From positions 1 to 15,204 of the forward strand of contig JAPKHB010000058.1 of assembly GCA_026647295.1 (NCBI GenBank): 15,204 nt of DNA. Direction: 5' to 3'. Below, piece after piece: positions 1 through 9,535 of the stretch. Under the pieces are notes generated by a model. It made no database searches. It saw nothing but the letters and a program-made list of their open reading frames with translations, and was not told the DNA's origin. Source of the stretch: Planctomycetota bacterium (GTDB lineage: Bacteria > Planctomycetota > PLA2 > JAEUHO01). Made by a program: the position numbers and the translations under genes. Each line of letters starts with the position of its first letter. Positions within the stretch are counted from its first letter, which is position 1.

Positions 1-1113
1 GGTGTCGCGCCACGAGCGGCGCGCCTGGGCGAGCGCGGCCGCCAGGGCCGGCGCCGGGATCTGCGGGACGAGCGCTTCGAGGTGGGCCCCGGCCGGTCCG
101 TCCAGGGCCCGGGCAAGCGCCAGGTGCGCCGCCGGCGTCCCGATCCGCAGCAGGCCGCAGCCAGCGCCCACGGCGGTCGCGGGCACCGGTTCGTGGACCC
201 GGTCGGAGAGCCAGCCGGTGAAGACGGCGAGGCCGGCCGCGGCGCCCAGGTGCCGGGCCGTGGGGTGCCCGCGCTCGGCCAGACGCAGGAGCCGCACCTG
301 GACCGTGGACGGAGCGGCCCGCAGCGCCGCGCACAGCGTCTCCTCGTCCGGTCGTTCCGGCGGCAGCGCCTCCAACCAGGACGCCAGCCGTTCGGCCCCG
401 GCCAGCGCGAGCGCCTCGCGGGCAGCCTCCGCGCAGCCCCGCGCCTGCACCTTGAGCAGGGCCCGGAGCGCCACCTCGGTCCGCCCGCCCCGGCCCTGGG
501 CGCCGAGGGCCCGGGCGAGCGCCGGGCCGGGGCAGGCCTGGGCGCCCGCCAGCGCCTCGAGTTGCTTGAGGCCGTGGGGGCCGGCGTCGCGTCCGAGCGC
601 GGCGAGCGCCGCCGCCGCGGCGCGCGGGCCCAAGGCCAGCGCCGCCAGGCGCTCCGCCTCGACGGCGGCGAGCGGAAGGCCCCGGCCGAAGAGCCACGCC
701 AGTTCGGCGGCCGTGCCCTGGCCGGCCTCGATCCGCGCAAGGAGCGCGGCGCGCGCGGCGTGTCCGCCGAGTTCCACCTGCCGGCGCGCCAGGACGTCTC
801 CGGCGGCGGCCCGCTCGAGCCGGGCGGCCCACGGGTCGCGGCGGGGAGCCTCGGCCGTCCGGGGCGGCGCGCCCAGGGGCAGCCAGGCCAGCGCCAGCAG
901 CGCGGCCGCGGCGGCGAGCCGACCCAGGGCCCGGCGGAGCGGCCGGCTCCGCACCCTCCGGCTCCCGTGGCGGGCCCGGAGCAGCGCCAGCCGCGCCAGG
1001 ACCCGTTCGGTGGCGCCGGCGGCCGCGGCGGGGTCCGGGTCGCCATCCCGCACGGCGCCCAGCGCCCCGTCGAGCGCCGCCGCCCAGGTCTCGCCGCGCC
1101 ACGGGGCGTTCAT
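1..1113 (-). CDS. Membrane-anchored Ala/Leu-rich helical protein encoded after an ECF sigma factor (partial)
   Basis: An open frame runs on the minus strand from an ATG at 1113 to the window edge (371 codons, no stop reached). The ATG overlaps the TGA of the sigma gene in an ATGA arrangement, so the two are almost certainly co-translated. The first 50 residues look cytosolic and acidic to basic. Arg-rich residues 52-61 are followed by a hydrophobic stretch at about 62-81, a plausible single membrane span with positive residues inside. The remainder is a long Ala/Leu/Arg-rich run of apparent helices that resembles HEAT/TPR-like solenoids, without a motif I can assign. The position is that of an anti-sigma factor. 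However, the N-terminal part lacks the His-x3-Cys-x2-Cys zinc motif of the common ZAS family, so the anti-sigma role is inferred from context only. The C-terminus lies outside the window. Confidence 0.75.
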   Translation of the reverse strand, partial: MNAPWRGETWAAALDGALGAVRDGDPDPAAAAGATERVLARLALLRARHGSRRVRSRPLRRALGRLAAAAALLALAWLPLGAPPRTAEAPRRDPWAARLERAAAGDVLARRQVELGGHAARAALLARIEAGQGTAAELAWLFGRGLPLAAVEAERLAALALGPRAAAAALAALGRDAGPHGLKQLEALAGAQACPGPALARALGAQGRGGRTEVALRALLKVQARGCAEAAREALALAGAERLASWLEALPPERPDEETLCAALRAAPSTVQVRLLRLAERGHPTARHLGAAAGLAVFTGWLSDRVHEPVPATAVGAGCGLLRIGTPAAHLALARALDGPAGAHLEALVPQIPAPALAAALAQARRSWRDT

Positions 1114-1736
1114 GCCTCCTCCAGGAGGCGGGCGAGCGCCCGGCGGGCGTGGTGCAGGTTCGACTTCACGGTGCGGTAGCGCATCCCCAGCACCTCGGCG
1201 ACCTCGGCCAGGTCCAGCCCTTCCCACGCGTGCAGGAGCAGCACCAGGCGCTGGCGCTCCGGCAGCCGCTCGATCGCGCCGCGCACCTGCGCGAGGCGTT
1301 CGCGCTCGGCGAGGGCCTGCCCCGGGCGGGGCACCGGCCGGGGCCGTGCCCGCCGCTCGAGCGCCGCCTCATGGCGCCGACGGCGCGCCTGGGCGCGGTA
1401 GCGGTCGGCGACGACGCGGCACAGGATCCGGTGCACCCAGGTGGCAAAGGCGGCGCTGCCCGCGTAGCTGTGCCGGTGCACGAAGGCCCGGTACAGCGCC
1501 TCGGCCACCGCCTCCTCGGCCGCGAAGCCCTGGCCGAGCCAGCGCCGCGCCGTGCCCAGGAGTCGGGGCATCGCGGCGCGCGCCTGGGCGTCGAAGGCGT
1601 CGGACTCCCCCGCGCCGGGCACGGCTGTACCGGCGTCCGCATGCGCGACCGGGCGGGGCTGGGGGACCGGGTTCACGGCGAAGGGCTCCGGCGGAATCAC
1701 CACGGGTTGGACGCGTGCCTGGCCGCCCAGGTCCAA
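1110..1736 (-). CDS. RNA polymerase sigma factor, ECF type
   Basis: This 208-residue protein has the two-domain layout of ECF sigma-70 factors. Region 2 lies at about residues 48-115, including AFATWVHRILCRVVADRYR, which recognises the -10 element and binds core polymerase. Region 4 lies at about 150-205, with AIERLPERQRLVLLLH followed by the helix-turn-helix EVAEVLGMRYRTVKSNLHHARRAL for the -35 element. A basic, Pro/Arg-rich linker joins them. The first 47 residues are Pro/Ala-rich and do not belong to the fold. In-frame GTG codons (for example near 1623) are alternative starts that would trim this tail, so the start is uncertain. The gene overlaps the next gene (ATGA), a probable membrane partner, suggesting regulation by that partner. 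It diverges from boxC across at most 58 bp, so it could sense or control something near the aromatic pathway, but nothing in the sequence shows that it does. Confidence 0.9.
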   Translation of the reverse strand: MDLGGQARVQPVVIPPEPFAVNPVPQPRPVAHADAGTAVPGAGESDAFDAQARAAMPRLLGTARRWLGQGFAAEEAVAEALYRAFVHRHSYAGSAAFATWVHRILCRVVADRYRAQARRRRHEAALERRARPRPVPRPGQALAERERLAQVRGAIERLPERQRLVLLLHAWEGLDLAEVAEVLGMRYRTVKSNLHHARRALARLLEEA

Positions 1737-1794
1737 ACGGCCACAGGGGCAGGAAGTCGCGCCCGGCGCGGGGGGCGGCTACCCTCGCCGGGCC
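1737..1794. promoter_or_regulatory. Divergent intergenic region, sigma factor / boxC
   Basis: These 58 bp separate the furthest-upstream start of the sigma gene from the GTG of boxC, so promoters for both directions must lie here or inside the sigma coding region. The stretch is nearly all G and C. I could not identify a convincing -10/-35 pair or a BoxR-type operator. If the sigma gene starts at an internal GTG, the shared region becomes longer by up to about 110 bp. Confidence 0.4.
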
Positions 1795-3470
<1,676 letters not shown>

Positions 3471-3471
<1 letters not shown>

Positions 3472-4946
3472 TGGCCAAGGTCGATCTCGCCGCCCGCATC
3501 CCGAACAACGTCGACTTGAGCAGCGACCGGCGCCTGCAGCGGGCCCTGGAAGACTGGCAGCCCCGCTTCTTCGACTGGTGGATGGAGATGGGGCCGGAGG
3601 GCTTCCAGGCGGACCAGGTCTACCTGCGCACGGCGATCGACGTGGGCCGGGACGGCTGGGCGCACTTCGACCACGTGCGGATGCCGGAGTACCGCTGGGG
3701 GATCTTCCTGGCGCCCGCCGAGGAGGGGCGCGTGATCCCCTGCGGCGACCACTTCGGCCAGCCGGCCTGGCAGAAGGTGCCCGGCGAGTACCGCAACATG
3801 CTGCGGCGCATCATCGTGACGCAGGCCGACACCGAGCCCGCCAGCGTCGAGCAGCAGCGGCTCCTCGGCCAGACGGCCCCGAGCCTGTACGACCTGCGCA
3901 ACCTCTTCCAGGTCAACGTGGAGGAGGGACGGCACCTGTGGGCGATGGTGTACCTGCTCCACACCTACTTCGGCCGCGACGGCCGGGAGGAGGCCGAGGA
4001 CCTGCTGCGGCGGCGCTCGGGCAACCCGGATTCGCCGCGGATCCTGGGCACGTTCAACGAGCCGGTGGAGGACTGGCTCTCCTTCTTCATGTTCACCACC
4101 TTCACGGATCGTGACGGGAAGTTCCAGTTGCTGGCGCTGGCCGAGTCGGGCTTCGACCCGCTCTCCCGCACGACCCGCTTCATGCTCACGGAGGAGGCCC
4201 ACCACATGTTCGTCGGCGAGACCGGCGTGGGCCGGGTGATCGAGCGCACCGCCGACCTGATGAACGAGCTCAAGACGGAGGACCCGGACGCCATCCGGGC
4301 CCACGGGGGCATCGACCTGCCGACGATCCAGCGCTACCTCAACCGCTGGTTCTCCTCTTCGATCAACCTCTTCGGGGGCGAGCAGTCCTCCAACGCGGCC
4401 CACTACTTTGCGGCGGGCCTCAAGGGCCGCTACAAGGAGTTGGAGCGCTTCGAGGACCACGTCGCCCTGGACGCCGCCTATGAGTTGCCGACGGTGGTCG
4501 GGGACGAGGTGCGCCGCGAGCAGATTCCGCTGCGCAACGCGATGAACGAGATCCTGCGCGACGACTACGTGGGCGACTGCGAGTTCGTCGTGGACCGGTG
4601 GAACCGGACGCTGGAGAAGGCCGGGCGGCCGGAGCGGCTCACCCTCCCCCACCGCCGCTTCAACCGCGACATGGGCATCTACAGCGGGCGCCCATTCGAC
4701 CCCGAGGGCCGGCCGATCGCCCCGGAGGTCTGGGAGGCCCAGCGCGACCGCTGGCTGCCCACCCGCGCGGACGTGGACTTCGTGCGCTCCTTGATGCAGC
4801 CCGAGTTGCGGGTGGGCCGCATCGCGGGGTGGATCGCCCCGCCCCGCAAGGGGATCAACGGCAACGACTTCGCCTGGGAGTACGTGCGCTTCGACAAGTC
4901 CAGCGCGGGCGTGAAACTCGGGGCGGAGCCCTCACGCACCGGGTGA
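3471..4946 (+). CDS. boxB: Benzoyl-CoA 2,3-epoxidase oxygenase component (BoxB)
   Basis: BoxB is the soluble di-iron oxygenase that inserts one oxygen atom of O2 into benzoyl-CoA to give the 2,3-epoxide, receiving electrons from the reductase BoxA. The 491-residue product is close to the normal length. Family signatures include NNVDLSSDRRLQRALEDWQP, FFDWWMEMGPEGF, VYLRTAIDVGRDGWAHF and RWGIFLAP. Likely iron ligands are Glu122 (TEPASVEQQ), the Glu152-Gly-Arg-His155 motif in VNVEEGRHLW, and Glu241/His244 in LTEEAHHMF. Their spacing fits the di-iron four-helix core. The start ATG shares one base with the boxC stop, and the strong ribosome site GGAGGAGG at 3458-3465 supports this start. The last 15 bp overlap the convergent DUF971 gene. 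No boxA or CoA ligase follows, so the electron-supplying partner must be encoded elsewhere. Confidence 0.95.
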
Positions 4947-5258
4947 GGGCGGCCCGGCCTCGGGGTGCCGGGCGCGCAGGTGGTCGTACGAGTAGATCCC
5001 GGAGTCGTGGCCGTCGCTCAAGACGAGCTTGAGCGCGTAGGTTCCCACCGGGTCCACGTGCGTCACGCGCACGTCCTTCACCCGCTCGAACTCCACGGGC
5101 GGGACCTCGCCGGGCACGTGCCCCGTGCAGGCAGCGCAGGGGCAGATCCAGCGCAGGTAGGCTCCGCCGTAGCGCGACACGAGTCCGTCCGCCCAGCGGA
5201 TGGTCAGCGTGTTGGCCCGCACGTCCAGGGTGACGGCGACGGGCGTGGCCACGTCCAT
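4932..5258 (-). CDS. DUF971 protein (gamma-butyrobetaine hydroxylase-like N-terminal domain)
   Basis: This 108-residue protein is one complete DUF971 domain. Visible family features are the opening LTIRWADGLVSRYGGAYLRWICPCAAC, with the CPCAAC cysteine cluster near residues 38-43, and the later GTYALKLVLSDGHDSGIYSYDHLRA, the typical aromatic and His/Gly-rich closing part. The fold occurs at the N-terminus of gamma-butyrobetaine and trimethyllysine hydroxylases and as short stand-alone bacterial proteins, where it probably binds metal; no reaction is known for this one. The ATG at 5258 lies 2 nt after the peptidase stop codon, so the two genes form an operon. The 3' end overlaps boxB by 15 bp on the opposite strand. 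Although it abuts boxB, its orientation makes a role in the box pathway unlikely. Confidence 0.88.
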   Translation of the reverse strand: MDVATPVAVTLDVRANTLTIRWADGLVSRYGGAYLRWICPCAACTGHVPGEVPPVEFERVKDVRVTHVDPVGTYALKLVLSDGHDSGIYSYDHLRARHPEAGPPSPGA

Positions 5259-5260
5259 GG

Positions 5261-7429
5261 TCAGCGCCCGATCGTGAGGCGAAGGAAGGCCCACTCGTCC
5301 ACCAGCTCGTCGATCGCCCGGGTCAGGTTGGCCGCGCCGTGTCCGCCCTTGCGGTCGATGCGCAACAGGATGGGACCGCCGCCGGCGGCGGCGGCCTGCC
5401 AGCGGGCCGCCATCTTGCGCGCGTGGAAGGCGTTCACCCGCCCGTCGAACAGGCCCGCGGTGAGCAGCACGGCGGGGTAGCACACGCCCTCGGGGGCGTT
5501 GTGGTAGGGCGAGTAGGGGCGGATCCAGGCAAACTCCTCGGCCTGGTCGGGGTCCCCGTACTCCCGCGTCCAGGAACGGGCGTACTTGAAGCGGTGGAAG
5601 CGCAGCATGTCGGTGAGGGGCACGCCGCAGATGGCGGCGCGGCACAGGTCCGGCCGCTGGTTGACCACCGCCGCCACGAGGAGCCCGCCGTTGCTGCCGC
5701 CCTGGATGGCCAGTCGCTCGCGGCGGGCGCGGCCACTGGTCACGAGGCCATCGGCCACGGCGATCAGGTCGTCGAAGCAGTTCTGCTTGTGGGCGCGACT
5801 GCCCTGCTCGTGCCAGCGCTCGCCGAACTCGTCGCCGCCGCGCAGGCACGCCACCACCCATACGCCCCCGCCCTCCACCCAGAGGCCCCGCGCGCGGGAG
5901 AAGGCCGGGTAGAGGCCCACCCGGAAGCCTCCGTACCCGTAGAGCACCGTGGGCGCGCTCCCGTCCAGCGGCGTGTCGCGCCGGCGCAGCACGAAGGCCG
6001 GGATCCGCGTCCCGTCCCGGGAGGCAAAGGCCAAACGCTCGGAGACCAGGTCGTCCACGGCGACCCGGGTCGGCAGGCGCAGGACGGCCTCGGGCTCCGC
6101 GCCCGGCGTGGCCAGGTCGGCCCGGTAGTGGGTCGGGGGAACGCTGTAGGACTCAAAGGCGAAGCGCACCTCGCTGCTCCCGGGGCGCAGCGCCACGTCC
6201 TGCACCGTGCCCGGCCCGGGGAGCGGGATGCGGGCGGCCCCCGCCTCGTGCAGGCGGACCACGACGAGTTCGGACACCACGTCCTGGCGCGCGTGGACGA
6301 GCAGGAAGCGGTCGCCCACGACCCAGGCGTCCTGGACCACCGCGTCCGGGGCCAGCCCGAGGTCCACCGGTTGCCAGGAGCCCGCGGTGCCGTCGGGCCG
6401 GCGTTCGGCCAGGTAGACGCGGCGGTTGGGCTCGAGGTGGTTGGAGGAGACCACGAAGAAGTCGCCGGCCCGGTCGACGTAGGTCTGGTCCCTCGCGCCG
6501 AGCACCAGCGGCGTCAGGCCGAGACGCTCGCCGTCCCACGTGGCCGCAAACGTCTCCACGCTCTCGTCCTTGAGCGTGCGGGCCAGGAAGAGGTGGCGCT
6601 GATCGCTCGAGCGATACATCCAGGGGAACTCGAGCAGTTCGCGGCCCGCGCCATACACGGGCGGATCGTCCAGCACCCCCGTGCCCAGGCGGTGGTAGCG
6701 CACGCGCCGGTGGTGCTCCTGTTCGCCCTCGGGCACCAGCGCGGGGTCCGGCAGCGGCGTATAGAAGAAGCCGAGGCTGTCGTCGCTCCAGGCGAGGAAC
6801 GAGAACTTGGCGCGCGGGATGCGCTCCGGGAGCTCCTGGCCCTGCGCGAGGTCCAGGACGTGGATGACCGCCTCCTCGGAGCCCTTCTCGTCGCGGGCGT
6901 AGGCGAGGTAGCGCCCGTCGGGCGACGGCGCCCAGCGCAGGAGCCGGTCGGTGGCCTCCGTGCTCCAGGCGTTGGGGTCCAGCACGACCCGCGGCTCGCC
7001 CCCGGGGTCGGTGGCGTAGAGGACCGCGTGTTCCTGCCCGCTCGCGCGGAAGGTATGCCAACGTCGCCCGCCCTCGTGGCGGGGCAGCGAGGGCATGCCC
7101 CCCAGGGCGAACTCGGCCGCGAGGCGGGCCTGGTCTTCGGCGCGGCCGGGGACGGCGTCGAGCACGCGGCGCAGCACGGCGTGCTGGGCCTCGTCCCAGG
7201 CCTTCACCTCGGGATCGTCGTCCGGCTCGAGCCAGCGGTAGGGGTCGGCCACCGGGACGCCGTGCATCACGTCGGCGGCGTCCACCGTCCGCGTCGGCGG
7301 GTAGGCGGGGGTAGGGCGGGCCTCCTCCCCGGCCACGCCCGGGCGCGGGCCGCCGAGCAGGCTGCCCACCAGCGCCCACGCAAGCAGGCGGGCAGGGCGC
7401 AGGGGAAAGGCGAATCCAGCCGGGCTCAT
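5261..7429 (-). CDS. Secreted prolyl oligopeptidase family serine peptidase (S9A)
   Basis: The 722-residue protein is predicted to cleave short proline-containing peptides outside the cytoplasm. Residues 1 to about 34 form a Sec signal peptide (Arg-rich start, hydrophobic core LLAWALVGSLLG, likely cut near VAGEE). An S9 N-terminal segment follows (YPPTRTVDAADVMHGVPVADPYRWLE), then a beta-propeller gate (about 110-440) and the alpha/beta-hydrolase domain from about 460. The catalytic triad can be placed as Ser579 in GGSNGG, Asp662 in LFDGRV (the Arg two residues later is the substrate-binding Arg of the family) and His697 in KGGHGAAN; the spacing matches porcine enzyme numbering (554/641/680). 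The start at 7429 is supported by GGAGG about 7 nt upstream and by the signal peptide. DUF971 follows 2 nt after the stop. The gene diverges from the flavoenzyme fusion. Confidence 0.95.
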   Translation of the reverse strand: MSPAGFAFPLRPARLLAWALVGSLLGGPRPGVAGEEARPTPAYPPTRTVDAADVMHGVPVADPYRWLEPDDDPEVKAWDEAQHAVLRRVLDAVPGRAEDQARLAAEFALGGMPSLPRHEGGRRWHTFRASGQEHAVLYATDPGGEPRVVLDPNAWSTEATDRLLRWAPSPDGRYLAYARDEKGSEEAVIHVLDLAQGQELPERIPRAKFSFLAWSDDSLGFFYTPLPDPALVPEGEQEHHRRVRYHRLGTGVLDDPPVYGAGRELLEFPWMYRSSDQRHLFLARTLKDESVETFAATWDGERLGLTPLVLGARDQTYVDRAGDFFVVSSNHLEPNRRVYLAERRPDGTAGSWQPVDLGLAPDAVVQDAWVVGDRFLLVHARQDVVSELVVVRLHEAGAARIPLPGPGTVQDVALRPGSSEVRFAFESYSVPPTHYRADLATPGAEPEAVLRLPTRVAVDDLVSERLAFASRDGTRIPAFVLRRRDTPLDGSAPTVLYGYGGFRVGLYPAFSRARGLWVEGGGVWVVACLRGGDEFGERWHEQGSRAHKQNCFDDLIAVADGLVTSGRARRERLAIQGGSNGGLLVAAVVNQRPDLCRAAICGVPLTDMLRFHRFKYARSWTREYGDPDQAEEFAWIRPYSPYHNAPEGVCYPAVLLTAGLFDGRVNAFHARKMAARWQAAAAGGGPILLRIDRKGGHGAANLTRAIDELVDEWAFLRLTIGR

Positions 7430-7495
7430 CGGGATCCTCCGTCGGGTCCCAGAGCCTACCGTCGGCCCGGCGCGCGGCCCCGGTAGGTTGGAGCC
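7430..7495. promoter_or_regulatory. Divergent intergenic region, peptidase / flavin oxidoreductase fusion
   Basis: These 66 bp lie between two divergent start codons and must hold at least part of both promoters. They contain the ribosome site of the peptidase gene (GGAGG on the minus strand) and a perfect 7-bp inverted repeat annotated separately. No clear -10/-35 boxes are visible in this GC-rich stretch. Confidence 0.5.
7455..7487. repeat. Inverted repeat, possible operator
   Basis: CCTACCG at 7455-7461 and CGGTAGG at 7481-7487 are perfect 7-bp inverted arms around a 19-bp GC-rich spacer. The repeat is centred between the divergent peptidase and flavoenzyme genes. The right arm ends 8 nt before the ATG at 7496, so a bound repressor or a hairpin could block initiation. 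The arms are about two and a half helical turns apart, compatible with a dimeric regulator, but no regulator gene is adjacent. The repeat may also be chance in such GC-rich DNA. Confidence 0.35.
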
Positions 7496-9535
7496 ATGCC
7501 CGAGCGTCCGCCCGCGCCCGCGCCGCTGCCGCCGGCCCGCTGGCCGACGCCCGCCGAGGCGGCCCGGGCGCTGCTCTTCACGCCGCGGGCCCTGGGGCCC
7601 CGCGAGGCGCGCGAGCGCACCTGGGTGCCGGCGATGGTCCCGTGGCGCGCGACGGAGGACGGCTTCGTCACCGAGCGCAACCTGGCCTGGTACGCGCGCT
7701 TTGCCAACGGCCGGCCGGGAGTGCTCGTGGCCGAGGCGACGGGCATCCGCGACGTGCGCAGCGGCCCGCTCTTGCGCGTGAGCCATGACCGCTTCGTTCC
7801 GGGCCTGGCCCGGCTGGTGGACGCCGTGCGGGAAGGCAGCGGCGGCAAGACCCTGTTCCTCCTCCAGATCCTGGACTTCCTGGCGGTGCGCCGCCGCCCG
7901 GATCCGGCCCGCTACTTCGGGCGCTATTTGGAGGTGGCTCCCGCCCACCGCGAACGGCTGGCCACCCACACGAGCGATCCCGCCTGGGGGGAAGCGCCGG
8001 AGCCGGCCGTGCGGGCCGCGTTGCTGGAGGCGGGCCCGCAGGCCTGGCCGCGGCTCCTGGAACCCCGCGAGCTGGAGGCCCTCCTGTACGGGGCTCGGGA
8101 GCGCGTGACGGACGTGCACCTGCCCCACGTGCGCGACCTGCCCCGGCGCCTCCCCGAACTCTTCGCCGCGGCCGCCCGGCGCGCGGTCCAGGCGGGCTTT
8201 GATGGCGTGGAACTCCACTTCGCCCATGCGTACACCCTGGCCTCCTTCTTGAGCCGGACGAACACCCGCCGGGACGGCTACGGCGGATCGCCGGAGGGCC
8301 GCCTGCGCCTCGCGCTGGAGGTGCTGGCGGCCACCCGGGCCGAGGTCGCCGGGCAGGCGGTCGTGGGCCTGCGCTACCTGGGGGACGAGGTGATCGAGGG
8401 CGGGAGCCGGGTCGAGGACGCCTGCTTCCAGGGCGTGGCGTTCGCGCAGGCCGGGGCCGACTACCTCTCGGTTTCCAAGGGCGGAAAGTTCGACGATGCC
8501 CGCCAGCCGCGCATCGGCGAGGCGGTGTACCCCTACACGGGCCCGAGCGGCCACGAGTGCATGCCCACGACCCGGATCGGCGGCGCGGGCCCCTTCGGCC
8601 GCAACGTGCCACTCGCCGCGGCCATCCGCGAGGCCGTGCGCGCGGCTGGGCTCGCGGCCCCGGTCGTCACCAGTGGGGGCATCTGCACCTTCGACCAGGC
8701 CGAGGGCATCCTCCGGCGGGGCGAGGCCGACTTCGTTGCAAGCGCCCGCCAGTCGCTGGCCGATCCGGACTGGTTCCTCAAGATGCGTCTCGGGCGCGGG
8801 GCCGAGATCCGCCGCTGCACCTTCACCAACTACTGCGAGGCCCTGGACCAGCAGCACAAGGAGGTGACCTGCAAGCTTTGGGACAAGCAGGATCCGGAGG
8901 GCGAGGGCGGGCCGGTGGCGCGCACCACCGACGGGCGCCGCCGGCTGCTGCCGCCGCCGTGGCCGCCGCGCTTTGCGTCCGAGGCTCTGCCGGGGGAACA
9001 GGTCCTGCAGCTCTGCGACGCCCAGGGGCGGGTGACCGGCACGGCCCCTCGCGGCCCCTGCCACGCGGGCGACGGGCTCCGGCACCTGGCCATCCTGCTG
9101 GTGGTCCACGACGGGCGGGGCCGCCTCCTGCTGCAACGCCGCAGGGCACGCCTGTGGGATGGATGTTGGGACCTGGCAGGGGCCACCCATCCCTTGGCAC
9201 GTCCCGCGGGTCTGGAAACCCTGGCGCAGGCCGCCCACCGCTGCCTCGCCGACGAATGGGGCATCGCCGGCGCCCCGCGGCGGCTGGGCGCGTTCACCTA
9301 CTTCGCCCGGGAAGGCCCCGAGGCCGAGAACGAGCACTGCGTGATCCTGGGCGTGGTCCACACGGGCGCGGTGGCGCCGGCCGCCGCGCATGCCCACGCC
9401 TGGCGTTGGGCGCCGCGCGCAGAGGTCGAGCAGGAGATGGCCGCCGATCCGGCGCGCTGGACCCCCTGGGCCCGGCTCGCGATGGAGCACCTGCGCGGAC
9501 GCCCGCTCGATCGCGCCGGGGGGACGGACGCATGA
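7496..9535 (+). CDS. Fusion protein: old yellow enzyme-type flavin oxidoreductase + IDI-like NUDIX domain
   Basis: One uninterrupted 679-residue frame encodes two enzymes. Residues about 25-460 are an NADH:flavin oxidoreductase TIM barrel. VPAMVPWRATEDGFVTERNLAWY and RPGVLVAEATGI form the FMN-binding start. FDGVELHFAHAYTLASFLSRTNTRRDGYGG is the family hallmark, with His241/His244 in the active site. PVVTSGGICTFDQAEGILRRGEADFVASARQSLADPDW is the phosphate-binding end. Cys441, Cys447 and Cys459 follow, reminiscent of the 4Fe-4S loop of 2,4-dienoyl-CoA reductase-type members. After a Pro/Arg-rich linker (about 460-498), residues 499-670 resemble type I isopentenyl-diphosphate isomerase. Metal ligands corresponding to E. 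coli His25, His32, His69, Glu114 and Glu116 are present (His523, His530, His565, Glu611, Glu613), but the catalytic Cys67 position is Ala563. The substrate is unknown; NUDIX hydrolase activity is an alternative. Its stop overlaps the next start (ATGA). Confidence 0.88.
   Translation: MPERPPAPAPLPPARWPTPAEAARALLFTPRALGPREARERTWVPAMVPWRATEDGFVTERNLAWYARFANGRPGVLVAEATGIRDVRSGPLLRVSHDRFVPGLARLVDAVREGSGGKTLFLLQILDFLAVRRRPDPARYFGRYLEVAPAHRERLATHTSDPAWGEAPEPAVRAALLEAGPQAWPRLLEPRELEALLYGARERVTDVHLPHVRDLPRRLPELFAAAARRAVQAGFDGVELHFAHAYTLASFLSRTNTRRDGYGGSPEGRLRLALEVLAATRAEVAGQAVVGLRYLGDEVIEGGSRVEDACFQGVAFAQAGADYLSVSKGGKFDDARQPRIGEAVYPYTGPSGHECMPTTRIGGAGPFGRNVPLAAAIREAVRAAGLAAPVVTSGGICTFDQAEGILRRGEADFVASARQSLADPDWFLKMRLGRGAEIRRCTFTNYCEALDQQHKEVTCKLWDKQDPEGEGGPVARTTDGRRRLLPPPWPPRFASEALPGEQVLQLCDAQGRVTGTAPRGPCHAGDGLRHLAILLVVHDGRGRLLLQRRRARLWDGCWDLAGATHPLARPAGLETLAQAAHRCLADEWGIAGAPRRLGAFTYFAREGPEAENEHCVILGVVHTGAVAPAAAHAHAWRWAPRAEVEQEMAADPARWTPWARLAMEHLRGRPLDRAGGTDA

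Noticed and set aside
5339..7486. Plus-strand frame of 715 codons opposite the peptidase
   Set aside because: Stop-free only because of high GC3 on the coding strand; the peptidase with its complete triad is the real gene.
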